Positions 38,265 to 50,971 of a DNA stretch of 64,000 bases are shown here, piece by piece. The notes beneath the pieces are model-generated. The model made no database searches. It saw only the letters and a list, made by a program, of their open reading frames with translations, and was not told the origin of the DNA. The stretch is taken from assembly GCF_963678635.1 (NCBI RefSeq), contig NC_087064.1, positions 67,940,025 to 68,004,024 on the forward strand, given 5' to 3'. This DNA is from Symsagittifera roscoffensis. Lineage: Eukaryota; Xenacoelomorpha; Acoela; Convolutidae. The stretch's first letter is position 1; each line of letters begins with the position of its first letter. Made by a program: the position numbers and the translations under genes.

Positions 38265-38875
38265 CAGTGTAATTGTATACAGATTTAAATTATCCGGACA
38301 AAATGAAAAAACTTTAGATGCAAAAGGATGAAAACATATCTTGCTTAAAATAAAATTTTAACAGAACTATTATGGTGCAGTTTGTTTTTGCGAATTTCAG
38401 TCCCGAAAATTTATCCGAAAATTCATCAAATTTGGCTTTGTTTTTTAATCAAAAATACTCAAAACAGTTTGTACATTTACTGACAAATTTGAATCACTGC
38501 AAGCCCCTTATATAGCACAACAAAATGTAAGAAGGGTATATTTTCTCAGCTTTGTATAGACATATTTGTTTTCGTTTAATAGCTAAAAAAATGCCATTTT
38601 TACTATAAAAAACACCAATTTAATAAAAACATTTTTAAATTTTTTGGCGTTCTGGCGTAATCTTTAATTGACTAAACAAAACCAAAAATGATCAAATTTT
38701 GGGTAAATTTTTGGGGTCAAATTTTGCTAAACAAATTGCACCAAATTCATTTTGTTGAAATCTTACGCAAGGTTGGACTTCATCATTTTTTGTCTGATCT
38801 CAACCCAATTTCAGAAAAACTCGTTTTAAATTTTAAGCTTCATTCGTTTTGTTCGGATTATTTAAATCAGCACTG
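38265..38875. mobile_element. Tc1/mariner-like MITE (family D)
   Basis: The ends are TA-CAGTG at 38263-38269 and CACTG-TA at 38871-38877, so a TA target duplication is intact. The terminal inverted repeats share ATTATCCGGACAAAATGAA (left) and TTCGTTTTGTTCGGATTAT (right), about 26 bp with three mismatches counting their inner flank. At 611 bp without a transposase frame, it is a non-autonomous element. Its right end also matches the element ending at 15583. Confidence 0.7.
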
Positions 38876-41609
38876 TATATTGTTACCGAATGTGCCTTAT
38901 AGAAATTTTTTAAATGCTTTTTTTTAAAGGAGTGGATCTTTTTGTTTTTGGAGATTTTTCATTTTAACGAAAATTATGGAGAGCTTTCTGCAAGCACTCA
39001 ATTTAGACCATACATCTGCCATTATTCAGTAGATGAGCTCAAACCTGGCTGAATACTTTTTTTAATCAAATTGGATACACTTATTTATTCTGACCCTCAT
39101 TTTCACTGTTTCAAATACGTAGTAGTTTTAATTTAGATTACTTTTACTGATCTTGTGTTTTTTCCAAAATAAAAATGATCGAGTTATCTTGGAAAAAACT
39201 TAAGTGAAACTTATGAAACTGTTTGAAACTTTTTTTGTATCACTTGAATCTGGTATGATGCACTCACTTCAAATGGGTTGATAACACATTGAAGATGATT
39301 TTACAATGGCAATTTCAGTTTCATTAAACAATTTCTAAAAAAATAATCAGTATCAAGAAACAATCAGAGTAGAATTTTGTTGCTTAGAGCAATGAACTAA
39401 GAGGATGATGTTCACTCTTTATTTCCTCTTACAAGTTTTTTTAAAGAAAAACGCTTTGGTACATTGATGCAGCTGAGAGTACTTTTTTGGGAGTAAAAAT
39501 TAGAACAAGGAACAAAGTGAAGACGTTTTTTCGCTCGTGTTTTTCAAGTTTTTTTCGCAAGAAAACGTGTCAAATTTTGATCATGCTCAAATTTTAACCA
39601 AAGTGTAAAAAATGCAAAAAAAAAACACGTGAACAGCTTTTACATTCGAAAGTGGGTTTTAATTTTTATGTTTTATTGAATAAAATATCTAGTTTTGACC
39701 CAATTTTTTCTATTGGAACAGTTTCATAGAAAATAGACAATCAAAAACATTTTTCAAGTCCAGAAGAAACTTACCGTGGTGATGTATTTGTTTTAAAAAT
39801 TGAAAAATGAGGGAAAAATTTAGAAAATTTAATTTCTTTAAATTCATTGACCATTGCTCCAATTTTCTGTCGTGTTTAAAATGTTTTGTCAAAGATGACT
39901 GGGCGGAACTTTTTGTGTGTTTTGTCAGCAGCCAGTAATTAACGCTTCTTGTCAAAGCGGCTTGTTTCACTGTTTGAGACAATAAAATCATAAAAGCTTC
40001 TATTGACAATCAGAGTCATATGTTCAAACGCTGCTAATATTTTAACTAAATTGGTCATAGATTCAAACAGTTCAAGTAGTTTGTCGACGAAAGAGTGCTT
40101 TTCAAAGACAAAAACCGGATGAAAGATTTCTGCCCCTTTTGAAAACTTTTGACTATAACGATGTTGCCTATAAAAATTAGCAGTTTTGTGATTATTCAAG
40201 GACTCTGTTAAAAAAAAAGAGTTCAGATTTTCAAATGTGCCGTAAATGCTGTCGGGTCAGAGTCGAAACAAAGTCGAGACATATCAAGCTTTGTTTTAAC
40301 CGCATTCTGTCTTGACATTTGTTAAGCGATAGAAACTAACCTCAGTGTAAATATTACAAAAATTCGCATTTGTCTTACAAGCTAGTTATGGAAGATCAAA
40401 CTGTGGCGAGTGAAATTTTGTTCTTTCAAAATAAAAACCTTGGCAGTTTTTGATTTTTTTGGGATTTTTATTAAAATTTGTATCTAATTTTTGCAAACGA
40501 TTATATAGTGGCAACATCTTTGTCTCTTTAAAAGAAAATTTTGAAAGACTTGAGAATTTAAAGCATTCATTGCCGCTGGAAAAATTATCTCAAAAATAGC
40601 GTATAAGCTTGAAAGCATGGGCTTTTTTATTGTCTAGAGTTTCAAAACAACTAGACACCGTTGGTGACCGGTATTAACTTATTCGATAAGATAACTGATT
40701 GCTGAGCAAATTACACAAAATGATTGACCTCATTCATAAAAAAACTGCAAACGATGTTTTCTTTGATTTTGGTGCGTGTTGCCAGTTTTTGAAAGCTCAC
40801 ATCAAAAGCTTACATTATATCGCACATTTTGTGCAAAATTGTTGATTCTTGGATTTTGTCGTAGTGTGTGCTGAGCTGCTCTGGTTATATTTTTTTATTA
40901 AGAGTTATGAACGTAGTGAAGACTCTTATATAGGTCTTAGGTATATTCGCACTTTTTGAGTTTAAATGAAATCATCTGCTGAAAGTAACGTAAATAGCAT
41001 TCCAAGTACAGACGTGGAAATGGCGCAAAAAACGTGAACAATTTCTAGTTTCGAAAGTGGAATTTATTTTTAGATTTCCTGCGCAATAAAAATTTTATCT
41101 ATTGATCCAGTTTTCTCAAGTTTTCAAAAAAGTGCCAATCATAAATTGTTTTAAAAAATTCAAAGATCTATTTTTTTCTTTGAAACTCGAGCTTTGCGAT
41201 TTTTCAACGAAGTCAATGTTTTTTTTCTGCGTTCATTAGTTTTTTTCCAACTGTTTGTTGGCTATGTTTTGGCCCGGTTGGAAATCACCTCGATAACAAT
41301 CCGTGGATCCCATAATAAAAGGGATACTTGCAGCATATACGCAGATGGTAGCCATTAAAAGTTCGATGAAACAGCGATGATTATATTAAAAACCTATTTT
41401 TTTCCTCCTTGCTGAAAAACAATATTTTAAAAATCGAAATCACTTTTTTTGTTTTGATATAAAACTGACACTGTATGTAAGTTGGTTTATTAAAAAACTA
41501 TATATGGGTTAAGTCGCAGTGTTTTCATTTGTAAGTCAGAGGTTAGCCTGTCGGTTCTGGATTTTATGTTTATTATTTTTTTTCGTTGGCTGTTATCTCC
41601 ATACCCCAG
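38876..41609. other. SYTL intron 3, nothing recognised
   Basis: AT-rich sequence. Minus-strand frames of 86-99 codons at 39710-40199 have no domain and typical AT-driven composition. The end, from about 41560, is a strong pyrimidine tract that leads to the acceptor at 41608-41609. Confidence 0.45.
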
Positions 41610-41696
41610 CGCCGATCCCCAAGAGCACTTACGAACGGCAGCTGCAAACTTTTCAAGACATAACACACGCCTCAGCGCTCAAAAGGGAAGGGGGCG
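41610..41696 (+). CDS. Candidate cassette exon of SYTL (87 nt)
   Basis: A GC-richer block follows TCTCCATACCCCAG. With the one base left by exon 3 it reads Ala then PIPKSTYERQLQTFQDITHA and SALKREGG, and leaves one base before GTTTTT. The 87-nt length keeps the frame, so the exon can be included or skipped between exons 3 and 4. The composition and mixed residues look coding, whereas flanks are AT-rich. The frame also extends upstream through a hydrophobic stretch, which I read as the pyrimidine tract and not as a signal peptide, since no ATG starts it. The weak point is the donor. Confidence 0.4.
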
Positions 41697-44639
41697 GTTT
41701 TTAAGTACGAGAAAATAGAGAGATGCTCAATTCCAGCTCAATGGATGAAATCCAAAAACATATTTCCAAACGGGTCTTCTGTATCCAGCATTTTTAAGTT
41801 ATAGGAGCTCCATTAATCACCTATACTTAACCATTGTTCTGAACAACAAAGGATAAATATTCAATGAAAAACACATAAACATAAAAAGGTTAGATGAGCA
41901 TTATGTTATTGTCAAAAATGACAACCACTGCCTCAACCGTCCAACATCAAATATTAAAGGGTCAAAAAGCAAGTAATCGATTTGCTTTTCAATTTTTTTC
42001 TTATCACCACCGACTGTTCCGTTACAAAAATGAGGTAAAGAGTCATTTGTGATTGATTATTAATAGCCAAGGGAAATTTTGATCGATTGGCAAAGTTGTC
42101 TATATATTTCATACCATCTTAGATTAGCCTCCCTCTAAAAGATCGATTCTTTTGCAGTTCTTTTTTGTTGTTTTTTTTTTAATTTGGGGGAACTGTCTTT
42201 CATTTATGCGTCCGCCGCCGCGTTGCGCTTTTGTAGTTTGCTGGTAGCCTGTATAATGCCTGTTGTTTGACTCAGTGATGCATTGTTGTTTTTTGTTGTT
42301 TTTTGCTCCACTGATTAACTGAAAATACTGAGGTGACGAGGGGAAGATAAAAAATCTGGAAGGGGAAAACCAAGGAAGGAAAAAGGAAACTGAGAAAAAT
42401 AGGTAAAGATAAAGAAAAAAGCGGGGAAAAAAGATAAAAAATCTATATATCGTAGAGAGTATGGCCTTCCTATTTCTGATATTATACTTACGCTAAGGAT
42501 GGTCTAATATTGTTGGTATATATTTATACACCAAATTTACTAAGCCCGACTTACTTCTTAGCTTTTACGACTATATTGTGTATGTGGTATATTGCACGGT
42601 GCATTGGTCATAATTGATTTAGATTGCCTGTAGTTATTCTCTTCTGTGTGGTCTGTATGGTCCTACAAATATGTCCCCCTGTTTTTTTTCTCAATTGGTA
42701 TACTACCTTTTTCTATTTATCTCAATATCAGTGCCATATCCGCTTTTGACATTGATCCACATCTATTTCAATTTAATAGCAAATGAATTCCTCTTATTCA
42801 CTTATTTAGGCTGTCCTGGTCAAATTATGTCTGATATATAGCCATCTAACCACTGTCCGTTTTTCATCAATCAACCCCCTCGGAAAAAAACAGACAGGTC
42901 ACGTGATCTGTAGCTTGAAAGCTGTCTTTGAAGCCACGCTCCATCGGATTTAGAGTAATCTTCTGTTTCAAGTCTCTTTCGGTTCTTTCTCTATCTTTCG
43001 TCCTTTTTTATCATCCCCGCCTTTTTTCTTTCCGGCCTGTGTCTTCTTTTTTATTCGGTTAGTCTCAAATATCTGTTGACTACGACCATCACTTTTATTA
43101 TATTCCAGCAGCTAAATTCAAACCAAAACAGTTCCACTGCAAAACATACAACCATACCAAATGGTATCATACCATTGTAACATCAATTGAACGGATCATC
43201 CAATCAATACTGGACTAGCTTAACGCCCTCAGATCTGCACAGAGAGCTAATGTATTTCAACACCCTTTCCTCTCCTACAATTATTTTACCCCTGCCTATT
43301 CTGAATTGCATCGCGACAATTAGATACATAGCATTTAGTCTGCGTCGTCCGTTTTTCTCCGTCACCTTAAAAAACGCACCAAAGAGTCTGCAACTGTCTT
43401 CAACTACGCGACACATTCAATTCTACCTATAACCTTATAGCAAAATAGAACAAACAATTGTGTTAACAGAATAATAGAAAAAAAACACAATAAAACGAAA
43501 TAGCACAGCAGAAGGCAGGAACAAATTGCAGATCAAACAAATAAGAATCAAAAACATCAGAAAGTCAACTTAGCTGTCGACCAACCAGCTAAGCTTGACA
43601 ACCAACCATTCAGCCAGAATATGCCATTTTGTTACCATATTATTACCACACTTCATTCAAATTGCTCTCCTTTTTTCTGTTTTTTTAAGCGTATACCTTG
43701 TGATAAAAAAGCTGATTGATTAAAAAGTGATATTCTTTCCTTCTTTCTCCGACTGTTGAAGTTTTCAGAGCTTTGTCTGTCACAGAAATACATTTTAAAA
43801 ATCTCCCTCGATACAATTATACAGTTTTATGTCTCTATTGTTATACTATTGTCGCTTCGCTTTTTGCTGAAAATGGGAATAATCCTAGTTATTATGTTAT
43901 TCCGGTGTCACATAAGACTTTGATTAACGCCTTGCAACAGTCCCCTACTCGTGAAAAAGAAGGCTTTTTGTTCAAACATTTGACCTTCTTGGGGTATTGT
44001 TTCAATGTCTTCTGTTTTATTGTAAAACTAATCATAGCCTATTTAATTATTGTAAAACTCGCGGAATGGCCTCCCGTACCGATCAAATTCTTTTTTTTGG
44101 AGAGAAGTACTTAACTTCTAATCTATATATCTGACCGGAAATTTTTTTTGAAATGTTTAAGTAAAGCAGGGATTTTCTTCAAGTTCTTTATTTCTGATGT
44201 TATTTCTGACCAGAAGTGGTCTAAATCTAGGCTATTTCTACCTAGAAAAAATCTCCTGGTGGGGCTCGAACCCCCGATCTTTCTCGAACCCCCAATCTAT
44301 TGTTTATTTCTAATGTTAGATGAGAAAGAATAATTATCTCTTCACAAAAAACACAGAAAGCTAAATTAGACTTTCTATATAAAAAATTCTATCGAGATTA
44401 ATAGCTTTTGTTGGGTACGGGTTGGCAGTGCAAACCAAAACAACATCAGCTTCAGTAATGTTCCAATAAATATACAAAATACAAAATACATCAGACTCAG
44501 TGCAGTGCCACCTTAAATCTGATTGGAGATGAAAAACGTTTTTATCGTTTTTTTTAGGTCGACCATATCAATTTTCCGAGCTCACTCAAAAAACTAAAAA
44601 GACCCTGTTTTATTTTCAATTAAGTAATTTAAAGAAATA
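41697..44639. other. SYTL intron 3, no firm exon
   Basis: Open frames at 43187-43432 and 43773-44114 lack domains and good donors. At 44259-44280 the sequence GGTGGGGCTCGAACCCCCGA is, in reverse, a perfect-looking tRNA T arm (GGGGGTTCGAGCCCC), and a second partial copy follows at about 44283-44297. No anticodon or acceptor stem is attached. Confidence 0.45.
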
Positions 44640-47600
44640 AACAACAATTTTGTTGAGACCATTTTAAAAGTGTGAAGGAACTTTGCAATTGGTTGTGTTT
44701 AAAGTTTTTTTTTCCTTTTTTTTTTCTTTTGGCTTTCCACGCAAAATCAGGTACCAAAAATAAGCATCAGAATGGGTTGAGTGATATATCATATTATATC
44801 CCTTTCAGTTGTGATTCGAATGGCGTTGAGAAACTTCCAAACACTTTTGTCAATGTTCAGAGGAACCGGTTTGAAATTTTAAATTTTTGAGTTTTAGTCG
44901 AATTTCGAGCGACTAAAGCGATCGATTAACGTCCCATAAATACACATATTGGCCTTTTAGGCTAAAAATAACTTGACTTTCCTTGAAAATATAATTTTTG
45001 GAAGATTTTTTGAGCGTTTTCTCGGTCATAAAAACTGTAATATAAGTTGAAACTTTTCAGTGCAAAAAAATTTTTTTTTGTTTTTTATTTCAATTTTTTT
45101 TTATTAATTTTTTGAAGACACTTGAAGTGCTATGTACCTAGATCACTTATTTTGTACACATTTACATAGTGCGATAATCACACCAAGCAGAAGCAATGAC
45201 GCTAATTTGAAGATTAAAAACAGTGTTTTTGTAGTTCTTTGCGAATGTGGTCGGAACATTCAGTGCTACTTGCACAGCAACCGGCTCTCCTTGTTATGAG
45301 TTTATCTTTGTCTCCTTTCCTTGTCAAAAAATATGCCAGAGAAAACCCGCCGACATTTTCTCCCAATAAGTCTGGTCAAAGGATTAACTATATCAAGCTG
45401 TGTAGTCTGAGGTAACCAATCGTTTTAAAACAAACAAAAAAAAACGATTCAGACTTTATCTGGACAAGCACTCATTACGTGAACTAAAACAAAACTGATC
45501 TGGAGAAATCAAAACGTCTGGGAGAAAAACTGACATCTTGCATTTTGAAATTATCAAGTTTTCTAAAAAAAAATTGATTAAAATTTGTCATAATGTATTT
45601 CAAAGCGTTTCGAGCAAATGATTTTTGATTTTCAATACACTCAGTAACTTCATCAACTCAGTTACATGAAAAATGATAGCTCCTCTTATGCCAAAAAAGT
45701 AAAATAAGAAGAATCTACAATACTTTTGTTCCGACTATGTAGGGGCGGATTTAGGGGGGGGGGCGACGTGGCGGGATTGCGGACGCCCCCTTTCAAGGAT
45801 TCGACCCCTTGCCGACCCAAAGGGTCCCCCTGTACTAATTTGAGATACCTGTTATAGGTGACGGACCCTAAAACTTTTCTTAAGGCGCCAATAAATACAA
45901 ATTTTGAGAGTGGAGCGCGCCAAAAAAAAACGCGATTGTTTGGTTTAAATTTTCCAAAAAGTGACTAAAAACGCCTTTTTTGGCATGTATTTTTTAAAAA
46001 ATTTGCATGCGACGCAGAAATTTTGGCCAAAAAAAAGTTTTTTTTTACGGCTTTGGGAGAGCTCGGAAAATCGCCAATTTGGTCGACCTTAGAAAAAAAA
46101 ATTCGGCAAAATTTTCAATTTTTTATGGAAATATGCTCCCGCCCTCCGCCCTCCAGAAAATCTTAGATCCGGCCCTGCGACTATGTGCAAAATATGGAGG
46201 AACTTTGTAATCGGCTGTGAATTGAACTTTTTTTTGTTTTTGTTTTCCCCGCAAAGTCAAGTACTATTTTCCATTATCAGAATGGATGGAAAGATACACA
46301 GATTAATGAAATCTCTCAACTGAGTTAATTTTGCTGAGATAAAATGAAAAAATCCTGTTTTACCATTCATCAATGCGTTTTGAATTTTTGAGTTTGGCTT
46401 TCAATACAAGTTTATTTTTTGCACAGGTGAGTGAAAAAAGATTGCTTATCTATTGTCAATAAAGTAATATAAAGGGAATCTTCAATATTTTGTTTCGACT
46501 AATTGAAAACTATGGCAAACTTTGTATTCGGCTGTGTCTTAAGTTTTTTTTGTTTTTCATGCAAAATCAGTTACCACAGTTAAGCATCGGAATTGATGAA
46601 ATGATACATCATCTTAAGCTTTTTTACTCATAATTCGAACGAAGGTAAAAAATTTTACAACTAGTTTAATTTTTTTGAGTTCTAGTCCGATTTTGAGCAA
46701 GTAAAAGCGATCAACTAACGATCATTATATCTAAATAATGATCAATTAGCAAAACAAAACTTGATTTTAAAAAAATAAACCATTTTCGGAAGCTTTATTA
46801 AGCGTTTTCTCGGCTATAAAAAATTTCTAGAAAAAAAATAAAATATTTATTGTAATAACTAGGAAACATTTTAGAAACAGATTTGAATTATTTTCATTTA
46901 TGCAAGTTTTGACAACAATTAGAGTATTTTATACCTACTTCAATAGGTTTCTCCGCGTTTGCTTAGTTCTATAAATAATCACACCACGCGGCAAAAAGGA
47001 CGCTAATTTGAAGATTAAAAAATTGTTTTTGTATTTTTTTTTGAATGTGGTCGGAACATTCTGTGCTACTACACAGCAACCAGCTTTCTTCCTTATGATT
47101 TAAGTTTTGTTTTTTTTCTTGTTATTAAAATCAGATTACAGAAGTAGAAGAATGGCAATGTAAAAACCTTTGTTTTTTTGCAGTTTTAGAAGAGCTTGCT
47201 TCAAAAAATAGGCGAGAGAAAATCAGCTTACCTTTGCTCCCTATATATCTGGTTAAAATTTTTGTGCCTGGACCTCCTAACGGAAACTATTAGGGTGTCA
47301 TAGGATAATCCATATCAAGCTATTGGGTCTTAGATTGTAGGTAGGTCCCATAAAACTTTTAAAACATTGCCAGCTTATCAATCGTTGTAAGGTGAACTAA
47401 AAAATTATCTGTCACTATCTGGACAATCACTCATCACCTGTACTAAATCAGCTATTATCTCGAGAAATCAAAACGTTTTATTGAGAAAATTTAATTCTTG
47501 CATGCTGAGAAAATCAATTTTTCTGTACTAAAAACGAATAAAACTTGCTATAAAATACATCAAAGCGTTTTGAGTTGTGGAGTTTCGCTTGTCAATTATA

Positions 47601-48720
47601 ATTTAGTCATTAATTCAGTTGAGCGAAAAATGATAGCTTTTTTATCAATCAGGTAATATAAGTTAAATCTACAACAATTTTTTTTGTTCCGACCATTTGA
47701 AAAATATGGGCGAATTTTGTAATCGGTTGTCTTTTAGGTTACTTTTTTTTTCAATGCAAAATCCGGTACAACAATTAATCATCGGATTGGTTTGACTAAT
47801 ACATCAATTAAACGAACTTACAGCAGTGATTTGAACAACTTTTTAAAATGGAAAACAATATTCTCATTGTTGAGAAAAACCGGTATAAAACAAATTCGAG
47901 CGAGTAAAGCGACCGAGAACGTTAGTTATATATAATCACTGGCACAAAAGGTTAAAACAGCTTAATTTTACTAAAGAGACAACCATTTTTCTGAAACTTA
48001 ATAGAGCGCTTTCTTGGCCATAAAAGTTTTAATACAAAAAGTTTTAAGTTTTTTAATGCAAAAAATTAAGAAACTCTTTAGAATTTTTTTGATTTTCTTT
48101 TTCATTTTTTTATTGATTTGTTTTTGTAGACAATTGTAGTATTTTATGTCTTATTCAATAATTTTCGACGCGTTCGTATAGTTTTATAATCACACAACGC
48201 AGAAAAAAATAACGCAAGTTTGAAGATTAAAAAAGTTTTTTTTATGTAGTTTTTTACGAATGTGGTCAGAACATTCTGTGCTACTCACACAGCAACCGGC
48301 TATCTTTGTTATGATTATTTTCCATTTAGCCAAATCAGGTTAAAGAAAGGGAAGTTTGGCGAATTTAAGACATTCGTTTTTTGTGCAGTTTTAGTAGAGC
48401 ATACTTGAAACGTTAAGCGAGAGAAACTCATCTTACATTTCTTCCAATATGTCTGGTTGAAAGTTTCAGCCGGCTTACTATATAGTTTACAAAAAGTAAG
48501 AAAAAATGATCTTAATCGATCGTTCATTTAAATTAATTTTTTTTGCTGCTCAAAAACCAACCGAATATTTCGTAAGGTGAGAAAAAAACTGGCAAAAAGA
48601 TGAAAAGTAGAAATAAAATCGAATTAATTTTTCAAATTCGCATTGATACCGTGGTAGGAGAGTTCTGTGCTTTTCACATAGAAAGCAACTAATCTTGTTG
48701 CAATCTAAATTTCAGTTTGT
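44640..48720 (+). repeat. Family B repeats, partly tandem, in SYTL intron 3
   Basis: Three main copies share an ordered set of blocks: a GTTCCGACCA-type start (about 44651, 46487, 47690); CACGCAAAATCAGGTACCA; GAGCGAGTAAAGCGATCGA; ATCACACCACGCAGAAAAAA; an AATGTGGTCGGAACATTC end (about 45246, 47050, 48258); then CAGCAACCGGCT. The sequence between an end and the next start (ATCTGGACAAGCACTCAT, AATGATAGCT) is also repeated, so the whole is a tandem of roughly 1.2-kb units. Fragments lie at 46186-46487 and 48641-48720. Other copies in this gene are at 58810-59377 and 61498-63040. Confidence 0.75.
45740..46177 (+). mobile_element. Complete hAT-like MITE with 8-bp target duplication
   Basis: The 438-bp element starts TAGGGGCGGATTTAGG and ends CTTAGATCCGGCCCTG; these ends are inverted copies. 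It is flanked by the exact 8-bp direct repeat CGACTATG at 45732-45739 and 46178-46185, the hAT hallmark. It sits inside a family B repeat, splitting GTTCCGACTATG from the rest. No transposase frame is present. Relatives are at 8858, 22302 (end), 38136 and 56688 (end). Confidence 0.85.
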
Positions 48721-49552
48721 CTTTCCTTGTGAAATTGCTTAAGTAGCTATTTTGTTTGCTGAACGAATTCTACTTTTACACGGTAATTCCTCGAGTACTT
48801 CAGACTAGTGAAATGTAAGAATTAGGAAGAGATCACAAAGACGCCTGATATATTCCTGTTAGATACAAATGCACTCAAATACCTTGAAAATCTTTCTTAG
48901 CCTTTTTAGAACCATGTTGATATTTAGAAGGAAAAAAGAAATGCATCAGTATGTTAAAAGGGAACAATTTAAAGAAAAGTAAAAATAATAACAATAATGG
49001 GACAGAAAAAGCGGAGAAAGTGGAAAAGATATCAAAGGGTTCTTTCATTTTCCAGGAATCTTTTGTAGTAGCTTGTTGTGTTGATCCCCAATCAACGAAA
49101 ATATCTCGACATCAGTAGCCTTAATCAATCACTATTACCTGCAATCCTATTCTTCTAACCCCCCTTTAGGGCTCAAAAAACCCTATATCAACTGCTTTTA
49201 CCCTTCATATTGTTCGATGCTCGTTGTTTTTACTTGAACGGAGATGCAATGCTTGGGAATGCGTAATTGCTAAGGGCCTTAAGTGGATATTGGAAAAATA
49301 GGCCGCTGATTTTTAGTTTTTTTTTGCTGTAGATGAGCAGTTCTTTAATTGGCTCTCTCGTAGGGAACTGCCTTGAACCTTTAAATTTTTCTCAGCTAGC
49401 CATATTGACCGTTTTACATTTTTCAATGCGCGTCATCTTTACTGAAGAGAACACGTGACAAAAGACATCAATTAACCACGGGGCTTAAGGCTTAAGAGTG
49501 CTGTTACGGGTTATCTCTTGTCTTATTTGTTGTTTTTTTTTTTCATTTTCAG
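48721..49552. other. SYTL intron 3, last part
   Basis: Nothing recognised apart from the strong T-rich pyrimidine tract (about 49530-49550) that precedes the putative microexon. Confidence 0.5.
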
Positions 49553-49584
49553 GCGAATACTTACCATTTAAGTTTCACGTGGCA
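49553..49584 (+). CDS. SYTL: SYTL exon 4 (putative 32-nt microexon)
   Basis: A strong acceptor (T-run, then CATTTTCAG at 49552) is followed by 32 bases. With the base left by exon 3 these give Gly-EYLPFKFHVA and end exactly at a codon boundary before GTAAAT, the same donor hexamer as exon 5. Exon 3 leaves one base while exon 5 begins on a codon boundary, so an exon of length 3n+2 is required between them, and this one fits. The frame would stop four codons later if unspliced. Support is from phase and splice sites only. Confidence 0.45.
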
Positions 49585-50236
49585 GTAAATTTATGAGTGC
49601 CTGAACTTGACATCATGCAGTTACAACACGAGAAGTTCCCGCCTCATTTTGCTGCTATCTAACATTTTTACAGGGGTTCGTAAATCGATACGATTAGTAA
49701 TTCAGTCGCGTTTAGATGTTCTGAAAGTCTTAAACAGAAAGCAAGAAGCATTAGTATCACTCACATCAAGTAGTTGGTTATTCGCTTTCATCCAGTTTGG
49801 AAAATCGACGCCAAAAATATCACCATCCTATAGACCGTCTAATTGCCCGTTACTTGCCAGTTTGAAGATATTATTGCTATCTCAAATAAATACTGGCTGT
49901 AATTTCATCACAAGAATGCAATTTTGTATCGTGAGCTCTAGACTCTCATAGATGAATGTGACCGGATTCAGATACCTAAACCAGGATTGAAAACCCTGCT
50001 CGTCAAGATTTATTCCACCGAGTATTTTGACCACTTGAAGCATACGTAATTTTGGATCGTAATTTTAGATTATACTTTTGTCTAGTCATCTGGACGATAG
50101 TTTTGATAGTCATATACGTCATAAAAATACTTACATGTTCACGAACTGCGAAGAAGATGCTGAAATTTGGGAACAGACGAAAAATCTTTGAGTCGGGAAA
50201 CTGAAACGAATCAGAGCTGCGAAAATATCAAGCTAG
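49585..50236. other. SYTL intron 4
   Basis: It includes an open frame at 49607-49951 (114 codons) that I do not recognise; it has no acceptor in a usable phase and no donor, so I leave it as intronic. The acceptor at 50236 (CAAGCTAG) has a poor pyrimidine tract. Confidence 0.5.
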
Positions 50237-50971
50237 GACTTGAAAAAAATGGATCTTCTGAAACAGTCGTTTATGACTCAGTTGGAGCGAACGGACACTC
50301 TGAAACAGAGCATCATCTCGAAACTCGAGGAATCGAACAAAACCATCATCAATATTAACAACAACAATAACAATAATGTCACGGACAATAGCAATAACAA
50401 TAACAACAATGACAGCAATGCCAAAAAGCATTCGGGGAGCAACGGGTTCCAAACAGCTACCTCGTGCTCGGTCTCTTCAGAGCACCAAAACCCTGTATCG
50501 CAAGAGGCCCCATCATCTCCGTCCTCCTCATTTCCTCTCCCGCCGCTGCCGGACTCCTTTCGCAACTCGGTCCTTGCCCGGCAGCAGTCTTTAGTCTCGT
50601 TTTCCTCTGGACTAGGATGCAAACTGCGTCAGAACGTATCATCTCTGGTATCCGAGCTGGACCAAGGAAGTCCAGGCGCTGCAGCTGGAGCAATCAAGCA
50701 GCAGCTGAGCCACCTTGCTAACGTCTCGTCGTCCTCGTTAGACGAAAATGTAGCCTCTCTTAATTCTTTCCTTTCAGCGTCCGCATCTTCGGGACTCAGT
50801 GGGTCTACCAGAGACGATGGCAACACAAACAGCACCATCCAGGCTCATTTCCCAACCGGAGGGTCCAGGAACAGTCGGTCAGCAAGTGGTGGAATGGGAA
50901 TTCACGGGTATACTGGGAGAGACCAGGAGCTGCATGATGACTCCAGTGACAACAACCTCTTCTATTCAGAG
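50237..50971 (+). CDS. SYTL: SYTL exon 5: linker with short coiled-coil, poly-Asn and Ser-rich tracts
   Basis: A 735-nt open exon of 245 codons (about residues 244-488). It opens with a heptad-like amphipathic stretch (MDLLKQSFMTQLERTDTLKQ, then SIISKLEES). A poly-Asn tract from about 282 to 305 (encoded by AAC/AAT repeats) follows, then Ser/Pro/Leu-rich and Gly-rich sequence. No folded domain is expected. It ends TATTCAGAG before GTAAAT on a codon boundary, which joins exon 6 exactly. The start is less sure: it is the only AG before an in-frame TAG, but the tract is weak. An ATG at 50249 could also start a shorter isoform from an internal promoter. Confidence 0.78.

Noticed and set aside
41519-41704. 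Small secreted-protein-like frame with a hydrophobic N-terminus
   Set aside because: It starts at GTG, not ATG, and the hydrophobic part is the translated pyrimidine tract of a splice acceptor.
44245-44300. tRNA gene on the minus strand
   Set aside because: Only a T arm is present; no acceptor, D or anticodon arm in the flanking sequence.
49607-49951. 114-codon + strand frame just before exon 5
   Set aside because: No usable acceptor/donor pair and no family resemblance; it falls in the intron after the microexon.
50278-50622. Long minus-strand frames opposite exons 5 and 6 (Leu-rich, Val/Ile-rich)
   Set aside because: They are the complement of Asn/Ser codon runs in the real exons.
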